NCBI RefSeq assembly: GCF_000350225.1
Contig: NW_005179258.1
Coordinates: 258,146 to 322,145, forward strand
Length of the DNA: 64,000 nt
Direction: 5' to 3'
DNA from: Chondrus crispus
Taxonomy: Eukaryota > Rhodophyta > Florideophyceae > Gigartinales > Gigartinaceae
The position numbers were made by a program, and so were the translations under genes. The notes below the pieces were generated by a model. It was not told the origin of the DNA. It saw nothing but the letters and a program-made list of their open reading frames with translations, and made no database searches. Position 1 is the first letter of the stretch; the number at the start of each line of letters is the position of its first letter. Below, piece by piece: positions 53,780 to 62,602 of this stretch.

Positions 53780-54901
53780 CTAGAAGAACGCTGGAGTGGA
53801 CTCTGGCGAAGACGCCGCAGCAGCTTTTCCTGCCTTGGCTGAGTTCCCAAAGAATTCAGCTCCGGCGTCGATCGCTGATTGGTTGTCTCCGATCTGTTTC
53901 CTGAGCAGATCAGGGCTCACCCGGTAAGTCACAGCTCGACTATTGTAAGTCGTAGTGACCGATGCGCTGCTATAACAAGCGGTTGATGTGTCCCTGGTAG
54001 TCTTACTCATAATGACCGTGATAACGGCAATTACAGCTCCGAATTTCCCGGTGAGATCATTGTAATAGTAGACAGGCAACACTGCCGACGTTCTTGACGA
54101 GGAGGTTGTCGCTTGATAAGCGCTCTTCAGATCGTCACCCAGCCTAGTCATTATGGATCCCGCTATCGTCGCGATTGCACCACCAGACATTCCGACGACC
54201 GCTGCGCGGATCACGCTAGTGATGAAAGCAGTACCAATAGCGGTACCGGACCACTTGAAGCTCTGAACCTGTGCTGAGGAAGCCACAAAACCAAGCGACT
54301 GCAGCTTGGCAGAAGTATTCCGGAACACTGCCTCCCATAACCGTGGGTTATTATTGTAGGCGTCATTAGGCTGCTGCCCAGTACCCAGTCTGATCACAGG
54401 CGAGCTATCACCTGGTAGAGTGACGGAGCCTTTGGAAAGCAGTATCTGCATAGCAGTTGCTTGGATTGATGTCATCTTGGCGATAAGTGCATTAACGTCG
54501 TTGCTAACGACGTTTAGTTTGGCTTTCTGTGCATCATCGCCCTGAGTATATTGAACAGCAGAGGCTACGTAGGTTGACCCGTCTGGGAACACCTTGCCTT
54601 CGCTTTTTGTAGGTGCAGATCTCAATCGCGCATCGATTCCTGGTGCCCCTGCTACGGTTTCAGTTCGTTTATGTATAGATATCAGAGTTCCGGGAAACTC
54701 TTGACTTTCTACACACTCGCACACAAACCAGGCCCTGCCTTGTTCGATATGCGGATGATGAACGTCTTCGGAGACTTCACTTTCTTGTCCGCCGTTGTAC
54801 TGTACAGTAGATTGTTCTTGGACGGCCTTGTCAAAGTCCATGGTGAAGTGATTGGAACGACTGAACTGGTAGGATATTGCACTTGGTTTTGAAATTATCA
54901 A
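53780..54901 (-). CDS. Intact gene of unknown function (373 aa)
   Basis: This is one unbroken frame in a region where most genes are broken. Met 54901 is the first start; the second, MDFDKAVQEQ at 54841, has the better context (TCACCATGG). A TATA box stands at 54953-54960. The N-terminal 100 residues are polar. The centre has a long hydrophobic, Gly/Ala-rich segment (IGTAFITSVIRAAVVGMSGG and on through AIATIAGSIM). A second segment (FGAVIAVITVIM) follows a Ser/Thr-rich stretch. The tail is Ala/Ser-rich. The pattern suggests a membrane-associated protein. I do not recognise the family. Confidence 0.65.
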   Translation of the reverse strand: MIISKPSAISYQFSRSNHFTMDFDKAVQEQSTVQYNGGQESEVSEDVHHPHIEQGRAWFVCECVESQEFPGTLISIHKRTETVAGAPGIDARLRSAPTKSEGKVFPDGSTYVASAVQYTQGDDAQKAKLNVVSNDVNALIAKMTSIQATAMQILLSKGSVTLPGDSSPVIRLGTGQQPNDAYNNNPRLWEAVFRNTSAKLQSLGFVASSAQVQSFKWSGTAIGTAFITSVIRAAVVGMSGGAIATIAGSIMTRLGDDLKSAYQATTSSSRTSAVLPVYYYNDLTGKFGAVIAVITVIMSKTTRDTSTACYSSASVTTTYNSRAVTYRVSPDLLRKQIGDNQSAIDAGAEFFGNSAKAGKAAAASSPESTPAFF

Positions 54902-54952
54902 CCTGACGGTGGGAGTCGAACGGGAATAGGTAGGGGGCGGGAGCGGACGCAG

Positions 54953-54960
54953 CTTTTATA
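54953..54960 (-). promoter_or_regulatory. TATA box of the 373-aa gene
   Basis: The minus strand reads TATAAAAG about 52 bases upstream of Met 54901. Transcription would start near 54925, just ahead of either start codon. Confidence 0.5.
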
Positions 54961-55303
54961 AGGCCGCGGGCTTTCGCAGGGGGTGCAGGGGGAAGAGGAC
55001 GCATAGGGGGGCACGGGTGTACCGAACACTAACGGGGGCCACCGCCTCACTTGTCACGTGACCCACCGCCTCACCTGTCACGTGACCCACTCGCTTGTGC
55101 CTTGAAGCAGCTTAACCTACCAAAATGCAAAAATCCCGCCATTCCCGCCTTATATTGAAACACGTCCGTGCCTCTGCATCCAAACCAAACCCGTTCTCCA
55201 CTCCCTTGTCCACGCCATACACAAACCTTCTTTTCCGCTACATATACTGTGCACCCCTGCTGGGTAAATTTATCAATGCAGAAGGGGTGCGCATACAGAT
55301 ACA

Positions 55304-55675
55304 CTAGCAGATATGAAGGTGAATTGTACTTCTATCGGGTACGTGATGTCCGCAACGTGTGTCGGTAGGCGAGAAAGGATAGCTGCAGCGCCCCCCCACC
55401 CCCACCTGTCTTTTGGCCAGAGGGCACTCCCTTTTACCACAGGTCTTGAGTCTCTCCCACACAGACTGCGGTAAAAAAAGAGAAGCTAGTGTGTTTAAGT
55501 TGGCACCAGTATCAACCTTGATCCGCCACAGGGTTGGTACTGTAGTGGACCGATGGGCATGACATTCAGAATCGTAATCTGCTGCAGACGTGGGTACAAC
55601 CTTGAGAAAAGTATCGCACTGAATTATAGTCTGGCTCCCGTTTTCAGTAGACTTATCTTGCCAGGGAGGCAACAT
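55304..55675 (-). pseudogene. Retropepsin-like protease fragment, copy 1
   Basis: The frame includes LWRIKVDTGANLNTLASLFL, a retroviral-type aspartic protease site (D-T-G-A) as in Gypsy, BEL or related elements. The text before it (Cys/His at ECHAHR) could be the end of a gag. RT is absent, so the parent element cannot be named. Confidence 0.6.
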
Positions 55676-55970
55676 ATTCTAAGCCTTTCAGTTGACTTGC
55701 AGCTATGCGAAAGCTAAATCGAGAAGAAATGCCTGCAAACGGGAGGTACTGTGTTTCTGAGCGCCTGAGAACAGAAATATACATCTTGAAAGCAATTGAA
55801 GAGAGCTTTTGTTATTCGTTTGTTGGTCTTGAGATTGTGGACAGATTTTTGTTGGTTGGCGTAAGGCTTGATTGAATGTGTAAACAGACTGTTGGATTTC
55901 GCTACTACATATACTGTGCACCCCTGCTGGGTAAATTTATCAATGCAGAAGGGGTGCGCATACAGATACA

Positions 55971-56342
55971 CTAGCAGATATGAAGGTGAATTGTACTTCT
56001 ATCGGTTACGTGATGTCCGCAACGTGTGTCGGTAGGCGAGAAAGGATAGGTGCACCCCCCCCCCCCCCCCACCTGTCTCCTGGCCAGGGGGCACTCCCTT
56101 TTACCACAGGTCTTGTGTCTCTCCCACACAGACTGCGGTAAAAAAAGAGAAGCTAGTGTGTTTAAGTTGGCACCAGTATCAACCTTGATCCGCCACAGGG
56201 TTGGTACTGTAGTGGACCGATGGGCATGACATTCAGAATCGTAATCTGCTGCAGACGTGGGTACAACCTTGAGAAAAGTATCGCACTGAATTATAGTCTG
56301 GCTCCCGTTTTCAGTAGACTTATCTTGCCAGGGAGGCAACAT
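55971..56342 (-). pseudogene. Retropepsin-like protease fragment, copy 2
   Basis: Tandem copy of the fragment at 55304-55675 with the same D-T-G-A site and a few substitutions. A third, shorter piece of the site lies at about 56560-56645. Confidence 0.6.
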
Positions 56343-56675
56343 ATTCTAAGCCTTTCAGTTGACTTGCAGCTATGCGAAAGCTAAATCGAGAAGAAATGCC
56401 TGCAAACGGGAGGTACTGTGTTTCTGAGCGCCTGAGAACAGAAATATACATCTTGAAAGCAATTGAAGAGAGCTTTTGTTATTCGTTTGTTGGTCTTGAG
56501 ATTGTGGACAGATTTTTGTTGGTTGGCGTAAGGCTTGAATGTGTAAACAGACTGCGGTAAAAAAAGAGAAGCTAGTGTGTTTAAGTTGGCACCAGTATCA
56601 ACCTTGATCCGCCACAGGGTTGGTACTGTAGTGGACCGATGGGCATGACTTTTGCGCCGCCCGCCGCCGTCGCCC

Positions 56676-57319
56676 ATGCCCGACCACTTCTCCCAGACCA
56701 TCACGGACGCCGCCTGCGTCGGCGCCTTCGATCCCGCCTTCGCCTCCGACGCCGACACCGACGGTCCGGCCTCCGGCTCCTCCGTCTGGCGCAGCGACTT
56801 CTCCCGCGTCCTCAGCGTCGCTAGCTCCGGCCGCGCCAGCAGCACAGACCCCTTGCCACTAACTCTCGACCGGCCGACCCTTTCGACACCCCCGTCGCCG
56901 CCGCTCCGCCGAAACCCGCCGACGACCCGCCGCTCCACCGCATGCGCGACATGCAAAACCGCCCCAACTCGCTGCGCTTCGAGGCGCACGTCACCGTGCT
57001 TCAAATAGCGCCGGAGGAGCCTGTCGCGGACGCGCGCGACACGCCCACCGACGAGGCCGCCCCCGGCGTCGGGGCGCCCGAGGGTGCGGGCGCGGCGTGC
57101 AGAGCAGCGCCGTTCGCAGGCGAGCGTGTGCTCAGCGACGAGCAGACGCCGCCCGCGTGCACGTTCTCGCGCGACCGGGCGCGGTCGTTCTACGGGCGCG
57201 CCATGAAGGACAAGAACGACGCCGAGGAGGCGCAGGGGCCCGGCACGCGCGGGCCCGTGTCCGAGGAGAAGATGCGCGCCGTGCTCGACGAGGACTTTGC
57301 ATGCATTTGTGGGTTTTGA
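56676..57319 (+). pseudogene. Host gene fragment of unknown function
   Basis: Met 56676 (MPDHFSQTITDAACVGAFDP) opens a GC-rich, Ser/Asp-rich sequence. A frame change near 56870 continues as ADPFDTPVAAAPPKPADD, MRDMQNRPNSLRFEAHVTVL and FSRDRARSFYGRAMKDKND, ending at 57319. Codon use is strongly GC-ending, as in the host genes at 60-64 kb. The left side is cut by the tandem duplication and the right side by a retroelement scrap. Family unknown. Confidence 0.4.
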
Positions 57320-57350
57320 AATCGGACCCAAAAACGGAACCGTTGAATAC

Positions 57351-57385
57351 TGTGGTGACGAGACGATGACTCTCATTTACTTCCC
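57351..57385 (-). repeat. Fragment of a Copia F-type LTR
   Basis: TGTGGTGACGAGACGATGAC is almost the same as the edge of the Copia F LTRs and continues alike for about 30 bases. The rest of the LTR is absent. It abuts the host fragment on its left. Confidence 0.6.
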
Positions 57386-57757
57386 ACGCAGGCGCATTTG
57401 CGTCCACGCCAGATCCCTACAGTGAGGGAGTGTCTTAGCTTGCCCGAGTTTGCTTGCCCCGAGCCATGATTTGCACTACTATTGGCTACTGGGAGTTAAT
57501 ATATGATTTGAAACTAAGTACGACCCTACACTGCAAGCTCAAGTTATGTCAGTGTGTAATGACAAATGTCAATCATATATTGGCTACTTTTGTAAGTTTG
57601 AAACTTTCGAATTTGTACGCTGTGCTCCGGTGGACGCAGTGCTTGCCCCTTGCCGAAAACATCCTCACCTCCCCCTTTGCAAAAATCTATGCACCTGCCA
57701 TCTCGCAAAGGCAACCCAACTCTACGAAGCACCTCTCTGCCTACTACTTTCCTGAAA

Positions 57758-59376
57758 ATGGCTTCCACACCTCAATGCCACGTGCGCCGTTCTCGTCTCT
57801 CGCGCATCTCTCCGAACTCCCACCATTCGGAAGACGGGGGCCACCAACGCAAAGTCTCTCACTATTGCTTCCTCGTCTGCAGCGGGTGTTTCTGACCAAA
57901 TATTATCCCCGCCTGTTACAATCAAACAGTTTCAGGCGGGTGAGAACGCTTCCACTCCAGTCTGTGGGGCATTCGTTAAAAATCAAGCCGAAAGCCTACA
58001 TGGATTTCAAAGACAAGAACTTGACGTTAGCGGGCCCATTAGTGAGGACGAAGATGGTAGTGGAACGCAAAAAGGGGTAGAAAGTCTCACAAAGGTCTTT
58101 ACTTTTTTGTCAGGTCTTCGAAAAGATGATTTGAGGAAAATGGGGAGATTGTGGGGTCTCAGATCGGCCGGGAACAAGAAAGACCTCTTCTATCGAGTTT
58201 TCTGGTTCCTGAAGGACTGTAATGACCACCGTCTAGATGTTTGTGGGAAGATGGCTACGAACTTGCACTGTCCCAGCTTCGAAAAGTTCCAAGACGCCCA
58301 CGAACGGGCATGTCTTGACTCGAAGGCACTTCTTAGTATCTAGTACATGAAAAATGACCTGAAGGGCACTGGGGACAAGTTTGGCGCTACGGACAGGCCA
58401 TTGGGACGATCGGAAAGGAATTACGTTCCGGGTCGCGGTGAGGAGGATGAGGAGACGCCGTCGGACCCTAACTCTACCCTATCTGAGTTTTCGCGACTTG
58501 TATTCCTGATGCGCGACGTTGAAAGGGTCTGGTCGTCACTCTATCGGCTGGGTCAGGAGTTGAGGAGGTCTGAACTTGACTCTGGTGTCTCGAGGGATTC
58601 GTTTTGGGGAATAATAGAGGGAAGGTTCAACGACTCATCCGTTTGCGTTTAATTTTCATTTGAGGGACATGTGGAAGACGCAGATCCCGCTGCAGCGCCT
58701 CTATGCCACAGGAGCGCTGATTGTTTAAAGAATCATTTTAGGGATGCTAAGTCTGTGTTTACTGCAGCTTTGGACAAGTGGATGCGGTCAGGTCAGAACG
58801 ATCCTGAAAGGTTGGTGGACTTTCTGTCGATGAATGGAGAGGTTCTGTATGCAAGCTCAAAACGCGCATTAATTATGTTTGTGGTGGCCCGGCTCGGGAC
58901 ACCTTTTGAAGATACATTTTTTGTAGAGATGTCCAGCAAGGCCATGTTAGACGGAGGTTATGAGGCGGGGATGAATGCATCGAGAAGAGAAAGGCGAGGG
59001 GAAGAAAGAGAGGCTGAGAATGCCCAAGCTGGAACAGATTTGAGTCGAAAAAAGAGAAAGAGCAGTGCAGAGATCGCGGATATTGTCGAGAGGCAATAGA
59101 CAAGATAGGACAGGTCGTTTCCATCATTTCGGCCCCGAGTGTTCAGAACGTTGTGTCAACAAGTACGAATCCGCCGGTGAATGGCGTTATTTCGGCCAGG
59201 CAGGAAAACAACTCAATGTTTAATATTGTTGAGTCTGCACTACAGGCGTACGAGCGCGCTAAAAGATCCCCGACAACGAGGCGTTCTTTGAAATCACGCT
59301 CGCACGGTATAAAAAGGCATTGAATGCCTACAAAAGCATGTTTGGTGACGATTCGGGACTGTCAGGACAGGTGTAG
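57758..59376 (+). pseudogene. SAP-like domain protein, several lesions
   Basis: A single frame reads from about 57770 to 59096 with TAG at 58341, TAA at 58650 and TAG at 59097. Shifts then lead to IDKIGQVVSIISAPSVQNVV and DNEAFFEITLARYKKALNAY, ending at 59376. The block LSGLRKDDLRKMGRLWGLRS with NKKDLFYRVF resembles a SAP DNA-binding motif. Later parts are helical and charged (VERVWSSLYRLGQELRRSE, DKWMRSGQNDPERLVDFLSM, then a Lys/Arg/Glu-rich stretch). It could be a chromatin protein or a transposon protein. The start at 57758 is in another frame and uncertain. Confidence 0.45.
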
Positions 59377-60063
59377 ATAATGTTACAATTGTTTTCACGA
59401 AGCTTTACTGTGATTCGACATTGTTTGGCAATGAGTAAATGGACTCAATCAGCCTTCGCGATAGCAATTTAGAACAGCTCCATCGCGCGTACCGAGTTAT
59501 GCTCCACTCTTGCGCCGTCGGCGGCAACGGCGGCGGCGCGGGTGGCGCCACGGCGGCGCGATTCCAACCTCCTCGGGCCAGTCGGACATTCTGAACACGA
59601 ACGTCTTCTGCTCGGCGCGGCGCATGCTGGTCACGTTGAACTCGGTTCCCAGAGCTCCAAGCGGCGTGTCCCATGTCCGAAGAAAACCTCTGTATCTGCG
59701 CAAAAGTGTTTAGGTGATCGACTGTACGCCAGCCATATCTTCCATGCGAGAGAGAAGATCTCCAAGAAGCACAAGATTATACCTCCTGACGAGCACAGGC
59801 CTGCATCCTGCTCGTCGGCAGGGAGAACTAAACTTGTAGCCAAAATCAGATATCATTGTGCCTCACGGTTGTCGGGGCAACTGCCGCAAATCTCAGCCTA
59901 GAATTGACAAGCGTGCTTACATATGCTACAAACTATCCCAGCACCAGGTCCAAATTCGGGTCCCAGTTGATCTTTCTTAAAACGTCCACCCACTTCATTC
60001 GACAAGACGATCCGACAGTTGCTCAACGGAGCGTATTCCCTCGGCCTTCTTTCCCCTTATTCC
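59377..60063. other. No firm gene; a possible reverse fragment at 59497-59703
   Basis: On the minus strand, TPLGALGTEFNVTSMRRAEQ and FVFRMSDWPEEVGIAPPW look like real protein, in the same frame as the JmjC remnant to the right, so they could be a distant part of it. Frames between are broken. The rest holds nothing recognisable. Confidence 0.3.
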
Positions 60064-60720
60064 CTATTCCATCATTGTTCCAAGCTCGCCGGTAAGGGTG
60101 CGAGCACTGTTCCTTGCGCTTGGTAGTTTTCCATCCATGTTCGTAGTATCTAAATGCCCATCTCGAAGCGAGTTTGCATCATAAAATAGGTATTCGTATT
60201 GTACAATCAAGGTTGAGGCCCCTCGGCGAGCACAGCAGGACGTTTGCCGGCCGACTAAGAGCCGTCCCGAGTTGGCAAAATTCACAGCCTCGACAATAAT
60301 GAAACCGCAGTTGAATCCAGCATGATAAGCACGAGGTGCTGTCAATGCAAAGGAACCTGGCTTGTACCGAGTGCGACAATAACGAATACGATAGAATTCA
60401 ATCTCTCGGCTTTTCAGTTCCCTCGGGTCAAAGATGATTGTCTTGCACATCAGAGATCTCTGCACAGAAGGCTAGTCTTTGGCCAGCCGGTCATTGAAAA
60501 AATTTTCTTCAGCATATATCTCGAAGGCCTCTGCGTATTTCGGAGGTGTAGTGTACTCAATCTTGCCATCGCTGCCGCGGTGAAGGTAGGAAACTGACTT
60601 CAAAAAGGCATTCTGGGTCTGCCAACAAAATCGCGCACACATGTGACCGACGTAGAACATTAAGTAGTTCACTCCCGGTATACGCGGCATGTGACGCAAA
60701 ATGCCTTCCATGTTGATGGC
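60064..60720 (-). pseudogene. JmjC histone demethylase fragment, broken
   Basis: The frame reads MPRIPGVNYLMFYVGHM, then FCWQTQNAFLKSVSYLH and TTPPKYAEAFE. TAG follows at 60472, then FDPRELKSREIEFYR and FALTAPRAYHAGFNCGF with VEAVNFANSG. This is the core of a JmjC domain of the KDM4/KDM5 type. The H-x-E iron site in the family's 'fcWH.ED' is WQTQN here, so two iron ligands are lost; the distal His in AYHAGFN is kept. JmjN and zinc fingers are absent. A nonsense codon plus lost ligands mean a dead fragment. It is fused to the 3' end of the REEP-like gene. Confidence 0.85.
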
Positions 60721-62050
60721 GCGGCGTGATGAGGAAGAAGACCCCGGTCAGCGCCAGCCCGCTCTCCGCAATCATGCCCGTCATGTAGATCAGGCGCTCC
60801 GACCGCAGCAGGTTAGCTGCCACTGCCATGCGCAGAAACATGTTGGCCGTCTGCGTACGGTCCCTGCCCCCGCGTCGCCACCGCCGCCGGGCCACGCCGG
60901 CAACCAGCCCGTACACGATTTCGGCGCCCTTTGTTATCCCCAGTTGTGCCCAGATGAGCACGTAAAGTAAAGTGATGTCCAGGCTCTCAATTGCGCCTTT
61001 CAACATACTCGGTACAAAATACCACATTATAGAGCGTGCAGTCCACACAAGGCCGAAGGTGACCCAGAATTTCAGCGCCGCCGGTTCGCTCGCCTGATAG
61101 TTGACAGGGTCGTCGGCATCCCTTTTGCTACTCCGCCGTCTCCGCGGTGGCGTAAGCGGTTGGTTTGTAGCATCAGAGCGTCCGCTCTTCTTCTCCTCGC
61201 TCGCCGGGCTGAGGCGCACATTGGAAGGACTACGCGGCGGCCTCAAGTTGGCGCCAGACGCCTCGTCCTCGACCTCAAACGTGATCTGTCGTTGCAGGCG
61301 CGTGCGCGAGCGGGTCTGATACGGCTTGCTGTGCGGAGTAGAAGGCCTCCTCCTCCTGACGTTCCCGCTACCCGGCGCCGTTTCGAGGGTCTCCACGGCC
61401 ACTTCCGGCTCGTCGAGGAGCTCCTCCTCGTCTTCCTCCTCCTCATCGTCTCGCAGCGGCCTCTTGTTCTCGATGTCGATGGCGTAGAGCAGCTTGACGG
61501 TGGTCCACGCGGGCCTAGCGATGGAGAGGAGCAGACCCGTGGCGCCGGTGGCCTGGGCCATGACGAGCGCGCCGGTGCCGCGGTGGAAGACGAGGACGGC
61601 GGCGGCGAACAGCAGGTGCGGCAGCGCGACAGCGGCGAGGCGCCACTGGCGGCGCACGGCGGCGATGGCGGAGCGGTACCGGGAGCTGACGGCGGCGGAG
61701 GCGCGCGCAGCGAGGCGCGCGGCGGCGGCCAGGGCGTCGAAGTGGCGCTCGAGGGCCAACAGCGCCAGCAGCGCGAAGGCCACGGCGGCCTCGGCGGCCA
61801 GCGGGCGCGCAGGCTGCGCCACAAAGAAGCGCCACAGGCGCGAGAGCAGGGACGAGAGCATCGGCGAGAGCAGCGAGTAGAGGGAGAGGAGGAGGGACAG
61901 AAGCGGGCGGAGCAAGTGCAGAAAAAGGCGTGCGTAGAGGTGGCAGAGGGACTGGGTAGAGAGAAGCGCCTCGCGGAGAAGAGGCAGCACGTCGGCTAGG
62001 TAGCGCCGCGACTGCCGGTACACCAGCCGCCCGGCTTCCAGGTACTCCAT
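60721..62050 (-). CDS. REEP/HVA22-like membrane protein, 3' end replaced
   Basis: The start is Met 62050 (MEYLEAGRLVYRQ). Hydrophobic segments lie near residues 41-75, 84-100 and 140-178. ARPAWTTVKLLYA (179-190) and LKFWVTFGLVWTARS (326-340) with LLYVLIWAQLGITKGAEIVY (361-380) match the two halves of the TB2/DP1/HVA22 domain, which shapes ER tubules. Between them is an acidic and Ser/Arg-rich insert of about 130 residues (DDEEEEDEEE). A last membrane segment ends at ITPR near 60724. The frame then runs on into JmjC sequence, in a frame not used by JmjC, to a stop at 60557. The native C-terminus is therefore lost or only short. Family call by motif. Confidence 0.5.
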
Positions 62051-62602
62051 GGTTCGGCAGCGCGGGCGGGGTGCCGGAGGGGGGGACAAGGCGGGGGTCG
62101 GTGAGGTTGGTAGGTTAGATGCGTGTTTGCGGGACGCTTGGCGAGGGGGAGGATGCTGACAACTCGTTGGGACTCGGAAAGCAAAAGACTTGGCCTTGTG
62201 CATTTTTGATCCAAATTCCCGCTCAAACTATAAAAGTGCGTTCTTTGCTCCCTCTGGTGCGTCTCTCGACAGTTGGCATTGTGCGCGTGCGCCAGTGCGC
62301 ACAAACATTTACGGCAGACGTCAAGTAGCAATTCATCAGTGGGCGGTGCAGGCCTCTGCAAAAGCTAACCTGAAGCAAACAGCGAGCAGGATGCAGGTGA
62401 GGGGATACTGGAAAATTTCGGCAACGGTTCGGCAAGTCTTGAAAGCGCCACTAAGCGCATATCGGTTGTCTAGATGCAACATCTCAACTTTGCAAGACAT
62501 GATCACGGGGCGCTTGTTTTGTTCAAACGCGCTCCTCTTCGGTTGTAAATCTGGGCAACACTGGTACCGCCTGAGAACTGTTGTATTTACAAGTACCTCT
62601 AC
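62051..62602. other. Interval between OGG1 and the REEP-like gene
   Basis: The promoter of the REEP-like gene should be here. A TATA-like CTATAAAAG at 62228 reads on the plus strand, the wrong way for it. The forward frame at 62190-62678 overlaps OGG1 and has no recognisable content. Confidence 0.4.

Larger units (their letters stand above)
55238..56648. repeat. 667-bp tandem duplication plus a partial third copy
   Basis: Unit 1 (55238-55904) and unit 2 (55905 to about 56555) are nearly identical. The third piece (to 56648) repeats the part beginning CGGTAAAAAAAGAGAAGC. The last join falls at ACAGACTG, which occurs at both breakpoints, so it used microhomology. Few differences mean a recent event. 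Unit 2 differs in a poly-C tract near 56058 and a 4-base deletion near 56537. Confidence 0.95.

Noticed and set aside
56381-57376. 331-codon minus-strand frame
   Set aside because: It joins antisense of a plus-strand host fragment to the duplicated protease scrap; the GC-rich part has no family signal, and the true coding strand there is plus.
61160-61999. 279-codon plus-strand frame
   Set aside because: Antisense shadow of the REEP-like gene, rich in Gly, Glu and Arg from GC-biased codons.
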